Positions 18,343-26,033 of a stretch of DNA of 42,257 nt are shown here, piece after piece (positions within the stretch are counted from its first letter, which is position 1; each line of letters starts with the position of its first letter). The notes below the pieces were generated by a model that ran no database searches, was not told where the DNA came from, and worked only from the letters and a program-made list of their open reading frames with translations. The position numbers and the translations under genes are program-made. Source of the DNA: Streptomyces globisporus (lineage in GTDB: Bacteria; Actinomycetota; Actinomycetes; Streptomycetales; Streptomycetaceae); the NCBI RefSeq assembly GCF_003501885.1, contig NZ_QWFA01000094.1, forward strand, positions 5,873 to 48,129, in the 5' to 3' direction.

Positions 18343-19125
18343 GTGCAGCGCATCCGCCTGCGCTACACCAAGCGCGGCCGCCTCCGGTTCACCAGCCACC
18401 GAGACTTCCAGCGGGCCTTCGAGCGGGCACTGCGCCGCTCCGAGGTGCCGATGGCGTATTCGGCGGGCTTCACGCCCCACCCCAAGGTCTCCTACGCCAA
18501 TGCCGCACCCACCGGCACGGGCAGCGAGGCGGAGTTCCTGGAGATCGCCCTCACCGAGGCGCGGGACCCCGAGGTCCTGCGCGGACTGCTCGACGCGTCC
18601 ATGCCGGCCGGCCTCGACATCGTCGACGCCGTCGAGGCCCGCACCTCGGGCCTGGCCGAACGGCTCACCGCCTCCGTCTGGGAGATGCGCCTGGACGGCG
18701 CCGACCCCGAGGACGTCCGCACGGCCGTGGCCGCGTTCAACGACGCCGAGTCCGTCGAGGTCCAGCGCAAGGCCAAGAACGGCATCCGGACGTTCGACGC
18801 CCGCGCCGCCGTCGCCGACCTGCGGGTCGTCGACGCTCCGGCCGATAGGCCGGGTGAGCGGCCCTGTGCGATACTGCGCCTGGTTGTTCGGCACGTGACA
18901 CCTGCCGTGCGACCCGACGACGTCCTGTCCGGTCTCCGAGCTGTGGCCGACCTGGCGCCGCCCGTCCCCGCCGCGGTGACGAGGCTGGCGCAGGGGCTCT
19001 TCGACGAGGAGTCCGGCACGGTGACCGACCCTCTCGCGCCCGACCGCGAGGCCGCCCCGACCGCACATCCCGCGGTCGCCGGGGCAGCCGTCGCGACGGC
19101 GCCGGAAGGTGCAGGTTCCGCGTAA
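18343..19125 (+). CDS. TIGR03936 / DUF2344 family protein
   Basis: A 260-residue cytoplasmic protein of the DUF2344 family, recognised by RLRYTKRGRLRFTSHRDFQRAFERALRR and by PMAYSAGFTPHPKVSYANAAPTGTGSEAEF. The family is the usual partner, separate or fused, of TIGR03960 radical SAM proteins; its biochemical role is not established. The C-terminal 40 residues are Ala/Pro/Glu-rich and poorly structured. I give the conventional GTG 18343, but the best ribosome site points to an in-frame CTG at 18301, so the true protein may be 14 residues longer. The 228 bases to the next start hold no gene that I can see and may form the leader of the RNase gene. Confidence 0.88.
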   Translation: MQRIRLRYTKRGRLRFTSHRDFQRAFERALRRSEVPMAYSAGFTPHPKVSYANAAPTGTGSEAEFLEIALTEARDPEVLRGLLDASMPAGLDIVDAVEARTSGLAERLTASVWEMRLDGADPEDVRTAVAAFNDAESVEVQRKAKNGIRTFDARAAVADLRVVDAPADRPGERPCAILRLVVRHVTPAVRPDDVLSGLRAVADLAPPVPAAVTRLAQGLFDEESGTVTDPLAPDREAAPTAHPAVAGAAVATAPEGAGSA

Positions 19126-19353
19126 GGCGGTCGTTGTAGCGCAGCCCTGTGACCCGGGAGCCACCTGGGTCGGGCCGCGCACTGACCCACAAGACTTTCG
19201 CCAGGCCGTACGCACACCGCATACGGAACCGGCGAGCCAGACATCAGTTCCCGTGCGGCGCCCGCGCCCCGGACGGCGGTATCGCACCACTGCGGACCGA
19301 GCCGGACCGGAATCAGACGCGGCGCCCGGGAGCACGACGGGAGAACCGCCCGC

Positions 19354-22300
19354 ATGCCTCAGCCGAACGAACCCGGCACGACCGGGAACAGCGAAGAGAA
19401 CACCCCCGGGGACAAGCTGCCGCCGCGCCGCAGGCGCCGCGCCGCCTCCCGCCCCGCCGGCCCGCCCGGCGGCCCCGTGAGCGCCGCCGAGGACGTCACG
19501 CCGGCCATACCGGCCGAGGCGTCCGCCGCACCGGCCACGGACGACACGCCCGGCGATTCGGTCGCCGAGACCGCCCCGCCCGCCCGTACGCGCCGCCGCG
19601 CCGTGCGCAAGGCCACCGCGCCCGCGGGCGCCCCCGCGCCGGTGGAGGCGGAGACCGCCGAGCCTGCCCCGGCCGCCGAGACCCCCGCGCAGCCCGCCGC
19701 CGACGAGGAGCCCGCCGCACCGGCGCCGCGCACCCGCCGTCGCGCGGTCCGCAAGGCGACGTCCCCGGCCGGTGCGCCGCAGTCCGCCGAGGCCCCCGCC
19801 CCGGTCGTCGAGACCCCGGCCGAGCCCACTCCGGAACCCGCAGCCGAGGAAGAGACCGAGGTCGCCGTGGAGACTCCCGACGAGGCCCCGGCGCCCCGCC
19901 GCCGTCGCGCCTCCCGCAAGGCCACTTCGCCCGCCGGCGCCCCGCAGTCCGCCGAGGACGCTGTCGTCGTCGAGCCCGCCGCTGCTGTCGCTGAGCCCGC
20001 CCCGGCCGCCGAGCCCGCCGCCGAGGTCGCGGAGCCCGTCGCTCCGCGTGGCCGTACCCGCCGCCGCGCCTCCGCGCCGGCCGGTGCGCCGCAGTCCGCC
20101 GCGCCCGCCGCCGAGCCGGTGGCCCAGCCGGAGCCGACTGCCGCCGAGCCCGCCGCCGAGGCCGAGGCCACGGAGGAGGCGCCTGCCCCGCGCACCCGCC
20201 GCCGCGCGTCCCGCAAGGCGTCCGCGCCCGCCGGTGCGCCGCAGGTCACCGAGGCCGCCGAGAGCGTCGAGGAGCCCGTCGAGACCGGCGAGAGCCTGCC
20301 CGCCGCCGTCGCCGAGGGGCTCGCCGCCGAGGTGGACGAGGTCGAGGAGGCAGCCCCGCGCGGGCGCCAGCGCCGCCGCGCCACCGCCGCCGGCCGCCCC
20401 GAGTTCACGGCCACGACCGAGGAGCCGACCCGCAAGGGCCGCCGCGCGACGCGCCCCGCCGTCGCCGTCTTCCAGGCCCCGGTCTTCGCCGAGCCGATGT
20501 TCCAGACCCCCGAGACCGCCGCCGCGGCTGCCGCGGCTGCCGGTTCCACCTCGCCGTACGACGAGGTGGACGAGGCCGAGGAGCAGCAGACCGCCGAGGC
20601 CGAGCAGAGCACCGCGCCCGCCGAGGCCGCGCCGCAGGGTGGTTCGCGCCGCCGTCGCCGCCGCCGTGGCGAGGCCGAGGCGGCCGAGCAGGCCGCCGAG
20701 CCCGCCGCCCCGGTTCGGACGCCCGCCGAGCAGCCCGCCGACGAGGCCCCCGAGGCCGAGGCGGACGAGCACGAGGGCGAGGACGGCGACGAGTACGGCG
20801 ACCGTCCCTCGCGCCGTCGTCGCCGTGGTGGCCGTCGCCGCCGCCGTGGCGAGGCCAACGACACGGACGACGAGCAGACCACCGACGACGCGTCCGCCCG
20901 TGCAGAGGAGCCCCGCTCCGACGACGAGCAGGACACCGACCGCGGCCAGGCCCAGGAGGCCGCCGAGGAGAGCGACGAGGACGACGACTCCTCCGCCTCC
21001 GGTTCGAGCAGCAGCTCCCGTCGCCGTCGCCGTCGCCGTCGCCGCAGCGGTGACGCCGCCGTCGACACCGACAACGGCGCCGACGACCCGGAGCGTACGG
21101 TCGTCAAGGTCCGCGAGCCGCGCAAGAAGGAGGAGCGCGAGCCGGGCACCGGCTTCGACGAGGTCCAGTCCATCAAGGGCTCGACCCGCATGGAGGCCAA
21201 GAAGCAGCGCCGCCGCGAGGGCCGCGAGCAGGGCCGCCGCCGGGTCCCGATCATCACCGAGTCGGAGTTCCTCGCCCGCCGCGAGGCCGTCGAGCGTGTG
21301 ATGGTCGTCCGCCAGAACGGCGAGCGCACCCAGATCGGCGTCCTCGAGGACAACGTGCTCGTCGAGCACTACGTCAACAAGGAGCAGGCCACCAGCTACG
21401 TCGGCAACGTCTACCTGGGCAAGGTCCAGAACGTGCTGCCGTCCATGGAGGCCGCCTTCGTCGACATCGGCAAGGGCCGCAACGCCGTCCTGTACGCCGG
21501 TGAGGTCAACTTCGAGGCGCTCGGCATGGCCCACGGGCCGCGCCGCATCGAGACCGCGCTCAAGTCCGGCCAGTCGGTCCTGGTCCAGGTGACCAAGGAC
21601 CCGATCGGTCACAAGGGCGCGCGTCTCACCAGCCAGGTCTCGCTGCCCGGCCGCTACCTGGTCTACGTGCCCGAGGGCTCGATGACCGGAATCAGCCGCA
21701 AGCTGCCCGACACCGAGCGCTCCCGCCTCAAGACCATCCTCAAGAAGATCGTCCCCGAGGACGCGGGCGTCATCGTGCGCACCGCCGCCGAGGGCGCGAG
21801 CGAGGACGAGCTGCGCCGTGACGTCGAGCGGCTCCAGCAGCAGTGGGAGGACATCCAGAAGAAGGCGAAGGGCACCAGCGGCTCCAACGCGCCGACGCTG
21901 CTCTACGGCGAGCCGGACATGACCGTCCGGGTCGTCCGCGACATCTTCAACGAGGACTTCTCCAAGGTCATCGTCAGCGGCGACGACGCGTGGGAGACCA
22001 TCCACGGGTACGTCTCGCACGTCGCGCCCGACCTCACCGAGCGGCTCTCCCGCTGGACCTCCGAGGTCGACGTCTTCGCGACGTACCGCATCGACGAGCA
22101 GCTGATGAAGGCGCTGGACCGCAAGGTCTACCTGCCCAGCGGCGGTTCGCTGGTGATCGACAAGACCGAGGCGATGGTCGTCGTCGACGTCAACACCGGC
22201 AAGTTCACCGGCCAGGGCGGCAACCTGGAGGAGACCGTCACCCGGAACAACCTGGAGGCGGCCGAGGAGATCGTGCGCCAGCTGCGGCTGCGCGACCTCG

Positions 22301-23565
22301 GCGGCATCGTCGTCGTCGACTTCATCGACATGGTGCTGGAGTCCAACCGGGACCTCGTGCTGCGACGCCTCCTGGAGTGCCTGGGCCGCGACCGCACCAA
22401 GCACCAGGTCGCCGAGGTCACCTCGCTGGGCCTGGTCCAGATGACCCGCAAGCGGGTGGGCCAGGGTCTGCTGGAGTCCTTCTCCGAGACCTGCGTCCAC
22501 TGCAACGGCCGCGGTGTCATCGTCCACATGGAGCAGCCGACGTCCGTCGGCGGCGGTGGCGGCGGCAAGAAGTCCAAGAAGCGTGGCCGCGGCGGCGCCG
22601 GTCAGGACCACGAGCATGACCACGGCTCCGACGATCACGTGTCCGCCGAGCCCGTGGAGACGGAGACCGAGGCCGAGCTGGCCGCCGAGGTCGCCGCCCC
22701 GGTGGCCGTGGAGCCCGCGGTCGGGGAGGACGACGAGTTCTACGGCAGCCCCGCCGAGGCCGAGGCGGCCGCCTCGCGCCGCGGCCGCCGCCGGGCCTCC
22801 CGCAAGGCGTCGGCCCCGGCCGGCGCCCCGAAGGCCGAGGCAGCCGCCCCGGTCGTGGAGGCTCCCGTCGCCGAGGCCCCGGTCGCGGAGGTCGCGGAAA
22901 CCCCCGAGGCCGTCCAGGCCCCCGAGGCTCCGGCCGAGGTCGCGCCCCAGGGCCGTACGCGCCGTCGGGCCACCCGTAAGGCCACCGCCCCGGCGGGTTC
23001 GCCGAAGCAGGCCGAATCGGCGGAGCCGGTGCAGCCGGCCGAGCCGAGCACGGAGCCGGTCGCGGTCGAGGACCCGGTCGTCGAGGCGCCCGCCGCCGAG
23101 GCCCCGGCCCCGGCGGAGCAGGCCCCCGAGGCCGAGGCCCCCGTGGCCGCCCCGCCGCGTGCCCGCCGCCGCGTGACCCGTAAGGTCACCGCTCCGGCCG
23201 GCTCGCCCACCGGGTCGGACGACGCGGAGATCGTCGTGGTCGCTCCGGCGCCCGAGGCGAACGCGCCCGGGACGAAGGCGCCCGAGGAATCCGCGGAGTC
23301 CGGAGCAACGGACGCCGAAACGGCGGAATCCGAGGCGGCGGAGCCGGCCCCGGCGAAGAAGACGGCCCGCAAGGCCGCCGCAAAGAAGGCCCCGGCGAAG
23401 AAGGCGGCGGCCAAGAAGACCGCCGCGAAGAAGACCGCCGCAAAGAAGACGACGGCGAAGACGGCCGCGAAGAAGGCGACGAAGAAGACCGTCGCCGCCG
23501 AGCAGTCGTCGCCGTCCGTGACGGTCAACGCGCCCTCGGCGGACGGCGAGTCGTCGGCGAGCTGA
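19354..23565 (+). CDS. rne: Ribonuclease E/G family endoribonuclease with long arms on both sides (RNase ES type)
   Basis: A 1403-residue endoribonuclease for mRNA decay and RNA processing. The catalytic core lies in the middle, about residues 628-1060. It has the S1-like part (ATSYVGNVYLGKVQNVLPSM), the 5'-sensor region, and the DNase I-like site with metal ligands Asp945 (in VDVNTGKF) and Asp989 (in VDFIDM). The zinc link is CVHC (Cys1047, Cys1050). This central placement matches streptomycete RNase ES rather than E. coli RNase E. The arms are Ala/Glu/Pro-rich with Arg blocks. They carry eight copies of a motif of the form RxRRRAxRKAxxPAGxP: five N-terminal (from 78, 126, 182, 234, 280) and three C-terminal (from 1143, 1201, 1269). 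The tail after about 1330 is Lys/Ala-rich and histone H1-like. The ATG has GGGAG upstream. Confidence 0.95.
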   Translation: MPQPNEPGTTGNSEENTPGDKLPPRRRRRAASRPAGPPGGPVSAAEDVTPAIPAEASAAPATDDTPGDSVAETAPPARTRRRAVRKATAPAGAPAPVEAETAEPAPAAETPAQPAADEEPAAPAPRTRRRAVRKATSPAGAPQSAEAPAPVVETPAEPTPEPAAEEETEVAVETPDEAPAPRRRRASRKATSPAGAPQSAEDAVVVEPAAAVAEPAPAAEPAAEVAEPVAPRGRTRRRASAPAGAPQSAAPAAEPVAQPEPTAAEPAAEAEATEEAPAPRTRRRASRKASAPAGAPQVTEAAESVEEPVETGESLPAAVAEGLAAEVDEVEEAAPRGRQRRRATAAGRPEFTATTEEPTRKGRRATRPAVAVFQAPVFAEPMFQTPETAAAAAAAAGSTSPYDEVDEAEEQQTAEAEQSTAPAEAAPQGGSRRRRRRRGEAEAAEQAAEPAAPVRTPAEQPADEAPEAEADEHEGEDGDEYGDRPSRRRRRGGRRRRRGEANDTDDEQTTDDASARAEEPRSDDEQDTDRGQAQEAAEESDEDDDSSASGSSSSSRRRRRRRRRSGDAAVDTDNGADDPERTVVKVREPRKKEEREPGTGFDEVQSIKGSTRMEAKKQRRREGREQGRRRVPIITESEFLARREAVERVMVVRQNGERTQIGVLEDNVLVEHYVNKEQATSYVGNVYLGKVQNVLPSMEAAFVDIGKGRNAVLYAGEVNFEALGMAHGPRRIETALKSGQSVLVQVTKDPIGHKGARLTSQVSLPGRYLVYVPEGSMTGISRKLPDTERSRLKTILKKIVPEDAGVIVRTAAEGASEDELRRDVERLQQQWEDIQKKAKGTSGSNAPTLLYGEPDMTVRVVRDIFNEDFSKVIVSGDDAWETIHGYVSHVAPDLTERLSRWTSEVDVFATYRIDEQLMKALDRKVYLPSGGSLVIDKTEAMVVVDVNTGKFTGQGGNLEETVTRNNLEAAEEIVRQLRLRDLGGIVVVDFIDMVLESNRDLVLRRLLECLGRDRTKHQVAEVTSLGLVQMTRKRVGQGLLESFSETCVHCNGRGVIVHMEQPTSVGGGGGGKKSKKRGRGGAGQDHEHDHGSDDHVSAEPVETETEAELAAEVAAPVAVEPAVGEDDEFYGSPAEAEAAASRRGRRRASRKASAPAGAPKAEAAAPVVEAPVAEAPVAEVAETPEAVQAPEAPAEVAPQGRTRRRATRKATAPAGSPKQAESAEPVQPAEPSTEPVAVEDPVVEAPAAEAPAPAEQAPEAEAPVAAPPRARRRVTRKVTAPAGSPTGSDDAEIVVVAPAPEANAPGTKAPEESAESGATDAETAESEAAEPAPAKKTARKAAAKKAPAKKAAAKKTAAKKTAAKKTTAKTAAKKATKKTVAAEQSSPSVTVNAPSADGESSAS

Positions 23566-23588
23566 TGAATCCGTAACCGATTGTTCAC

Positions 23589-23636
23589 AGCAGGTGTCCC
23601 GTTCCGAGCACGTGGGGGCGGGACACCTGCTTTGTT
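23589..23636 (+). terminator. Terminator after the RNase E/G gene
   Basis: A 13-bp stem (23589-23601 with 23619-23631) followed by TTGTTT. It marks the boundary between the housekeeping block and the sugar-nucleotide genes. Confidence 0.85.
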
Positions 23637-23639
23637 TCA

Positions 23640-23898
23640 GAACTGATGCAGGGGCTGGTTAACGAGCCCGAAATGGGTCAAGAAATCCCTGATAATGTGA
23701 CGGCGGTTGCCATACTTGTGAGGTTTCTTGGCGGAACTCACAGGCGGTGACAAGGCCCGGCGGCGATGCCGGCCGGGCCGGATTCCTCGGCAGGGCGTCG
23801 GCATTGTGCCGGTGGGGTTACGCGCGACCTCGTAAGGCGTCCCGCACCTCAAAGCTCTGCCTGGTAACGAGCTCTTGCGGTGTTCAAGGAGGACGTTC
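23640..23898 (+). promoter_or_regulatory. Intergenic region upstream of the sugar-nucleotide operon
   Basis: Together with the terminator this is a 333-base gap without a gene. The first 100 bases are clearly more AT-rich than the surroundings and contain -10-like GATAAT (23691-23696) and CATACT (23711-23716). Neither has a convincing -35 at the right distance. The region ends with a strong AAGGAGG ribosome site (23886-23892). It most likely holds the promoter of the aminotransferase operon. Confidence 0.45.
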
Positions 23899-25017
23899 AT
23901 GTCGAGCATCAACGAGCAGCCGATTCCTGCTGCCCGCCCCGTCATCGGGGAAGACGAGATCGAGGCTGCGGTACGCGTACTGCGCAGCGGTCGCGTCGTG
24001 CAGGGCCCGGAGGTCGCGGCCTTCGAGGAAGGCTTCTCGCGGCTGGTCGACGACCGGCACTGCGTCGCCGTCAACTCGGGCACCTCGGCCCTGCACCTGC
24101 TGCTGCTGGCCCTGGGCATCGGCCCCGGCGACGAGGTCATCGTCCCCTCCTTCTCCTTCGCGGCCTCGGCCAACGCCGTCCGCCTGGTCGGCGCCGACGT
24201 GGTGTTCGCCGACATCGAGCCCGGCAGCTTCGGGCTCGACCCGGCCGCCGTCGAAGCCGCGATCACGCCGCGCACCGCCGCGATCATGCCGGTGCACCTC
24301 TACGGTCACCCCGCCGCGATGGACAAGCTCATGCCCATCGCCGAGAAGCACGGGCTCGCCGTGGTCGAGGACGCCTGCCAGGCCCACGCGGCGGCGCTGA
24401 ACGGCACCCCGGTCGGCGCGTTCGGCGCGGGCGGCACCTTCAGCTTCTACCCGACCAAGAACATGCACTCCCTCGAAGGCGGCATGGTCTCCACGGCCGA
24501 CGCCGAACTGGCCCGCACCCTGCGCCTGCTGCGCAACCAGGGCATGGAGCAGCGCTACGCCAACGAGATCGTCGGCGCCAACATGCGGATGACCGACGTG
24601 TCCGCCGCCGTCGGCCGCGTACAGCTGGGCAAGCTGGAGGGCTGGACCGAGCAGCGCCGCGCCAACGCCGCGTACCTCGACGCCCACATCACCGCTCCGG
24701 CCGTCACCACGCCGCCGGTCGCCGACGGCGCGCGGCACATCTACCACCAGTACACCGTGCGCATCCAGGGCGACCGGGACGCCGCGATGGCGAAGCTCAC
24801 CGAGGCGGGCGTCGGCAACGCGGTCTACTACCCGACGCCGATCCACCGGCTGAAGCCCTACTGGGAGCCGGACCAGAAGGCGGGCCGCACCTGGGACCTG
24901 CCCGAGACCGAGAAGGCCGCCGCCGAGGTCGTCTCGCTGCCCGTCCACCCCTCGCTCACCCAGGGCGACCTGGAGCGCATCGTCACCGCCGTGAACGACC
25001 TCGGGGAGAACCTGTGA
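23899..25017 (+). CDS. DegT/DnrJ/EryC1/StrS-family PLP aminotransferase (WbpE/GnnB-like)
   Basis: A 372-residue sugar aminotransferase that would convert a 3-keto UDP-sugar to the 3-amino sugar, with glutamate as donor. The family is recognised by SGRVVQGPEVAAFEEGF, VNSGTSALHLLLLALGIGPGDEV, VPSFSFAASANAV and VEDACQAHAA. The PLP-binding Lys is residue 187 in SFYPTKNMHSLEGG. ATG 23899 has a perfect AAGGAGG six bases upstream. Its stop overlaps the next start (GTGA), and that gene is the Gfo/Idh/MocA dehydrogenase that would supply the keto sugar. This pairing fits WbpB/WbpE (diamino-uronic acids) or GnnA/GnnB (UDP-GlcNAc3N). The nearby 6-dehydrogenase and WbpD-like acetyltransferase favour the first. 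Amination at C4 (perosamine or bacillosamine type) is possible but has no supporting neighbours. Confidence 0.9.
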   Translation: MSSINEQPIPAARPVIGEDEIEAAVRVLRSGRVVQGPEVAAFEEGFSRLVDDRHCVAVNSGTSALHLLLLALGIGPGDEVIVPSFSFAASANAVRLVGADVVFADIEPGSFGLDPAAVEAAITPRTAAIMPVHLYGHPAAMDKLMPIAEKHGLAVVEDACQAHAAALNGTPVGAFGAGGTFSFYPTKNMHSLEGGMVSTADAELARTLRLLRNQGMEQRYANEIVGANMRMTDVSAAVGRVQLGKLEGWTEQRRANAAYLDAHITAPAVTTPPVADGARHIYHQYTVRIQGDRDAAMAKLTEAGVGNAVYYPTPIHRLKPYWEPDQKAGRTWDLPETEKAAAEVVSLPVHPSLTQGDLERIVTAVNDLGENL

Positions 25018-26033
25018 CCGCCGTACTCAAGGCCGGGCTCGTCGGCCTCGGCTCCATGGGCCGCCACCACGCCCGCGTCCTCGCGAGCCTGGAGGGCGTC
25101 GAACTGGTCGGCGTCGTCGACCCGATGGGCGACAAGAACGGCTGGGCCCAGGGCGCACCCGTGCTCTCCACCGTCGAGGAGCTCATCGCCCTCGGCATCG
25201 ACTACGCCGTCGTGGCCTGCCCGACCGCGCTGCACGAGGAGGTCGGCCTCCAGCTCGCCGACGCCGGTGTCAGCGCCCTGATCGAGAAGCCGCTCGCCGA
25301 CACCGTCGAGGGCGCCCGCCGCCTCGTCGACGCCTTCGAGTCGCGCGGCCTGGTCGCCGGCGTCGGTCACATCGAACGCTGCAACCCCGCCCTGCTCTCG
25401 CTCCGTGCCCGCCTGGAGGCCGGTGAGCTGGGCGACGTCTACCAGGTCGTCACCCGCCGCCAGGGCCCCTTCCCGCACCGGATCGCCGATGTCGGCGTGG
25501 TCAAGGACCTGGCCACCCACGACATCGACCTGACGAGCTGGGTCACCGGCCAGACGTACACCTCGATCGCGGCGCACACCGTCTCCAAGTCGGGCCGCGC
25601 GCACGAGGACATGGTCTCCGCGGTGGGCCAGCTGTCCGACGGCACGATGGTCAACCACCTGGTCAACTGGCTGAGCCCGCTCAAGGAACGATTCACCTCG
25701 GTCACCGGCGAGCGCGGCTGCTTCATCGCCGACACGCTCACCGCCGACCTCACGTTCCACTCGAACGCCGCCGTCGCCACCGAGTGGGAGGCGCTGCGCG
25801 CGTTCCGCGGGGTCGCCGAGGGCGACATGATCCGTTACGCCATCCCCAAGCGCGAGCCGCTGCTTGTCGAGCACGAGCTGTTCCGCGACGCTGTGCAGGG
25901 CAAGCCCGCCGACATCTGCACGCTGCGGCAGGGGCTGCGTACCGTCGAGGTGGCGACATCGCTGCTCGACTCGGCCAACCGTGGCCGGACCGTCGTATTC
26001 GAGACAGGAGAGCCTGCCCGCCATGGCGATTGA
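25014..26033 (+). CDS. Gfo/Idh/MocA-family NAD-dependent sugar dehydrogenase (WbpB/GnnA-like)
   Basis: A 339-residue oxidoreductase that would oxidise the C3 hydroxyl of a UDP-HexNAc or UDP-HexNAcA to a ketone. The N-terminal Rossmann fold has GLVGLGSMGRHHARVL. The family EKP motif is at 91-93 (IEKPLAD), and the catalytic region KDLATHDIDL has Lys164 and His169. GHIERCNPALL and RRQGPFPHRIADVGV resemble proteins annotated as UDP-N-acetylglucosamine 3-dehydrogenases. The GTG start overlaps the aminotransferase stop by four bases, so the two are translationally coupled. The last codons overlap the next gene by 11 bases. The product, used directly by the aminotransferase, would be a 3-keto intermediate. 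Confidence 0.9.
   Translation: MTAVLKAGLVGLGSMGRHHARVLASLEGVELVGVVDPMGDKNGWAQGAPVLSTVEELIALGIDYAVVACPTALHEEVGLQLADAGVSALIEKPLADTVEGARRLVDAFESRGLVAGVGHIERCNPALLSLRARLEAGELGDVYQVVTRRQGPFPHRIADVGVVKDLATHDIDLTSWVTGQTYTSIAAHTVSKSGRAHEDMVSAVGQLSDGTMVNHLVNWLSPLKERFTSVTGERGCFIADTLTADLTFHSNAAVATEWEALRAFRGVAEGDMIRYAIPKREPLLVEHELFRDAVQGKPADICTLRQGLRTVEVATSLLDSANRGRTVVFETGEPARHGD

Noticed and set aside
19780..20300. Regularly spaced repeats in the RNase gene as a CRISPR-like array
   Set aside because: They lie in frame inside a coding region, vary at third codon positions and encode a protein motif.
18241..22638. A 1465-codon open frame on the minus strand opposite the RNase gene
   Set aside because: It is a by-product of GC bias opposite repetitive Ala/Glu/Arg codons; the plus-strand frame contains a complete RNase E/G core with catalytic residues.
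23566..23898. Mobile-element junction at the AT-richer gap before the sugar operon
   Set aside because: No transposase remnant, terminal inverted repeat, target duplication or tRNA was seen; AT-richness there fits a promoter region.
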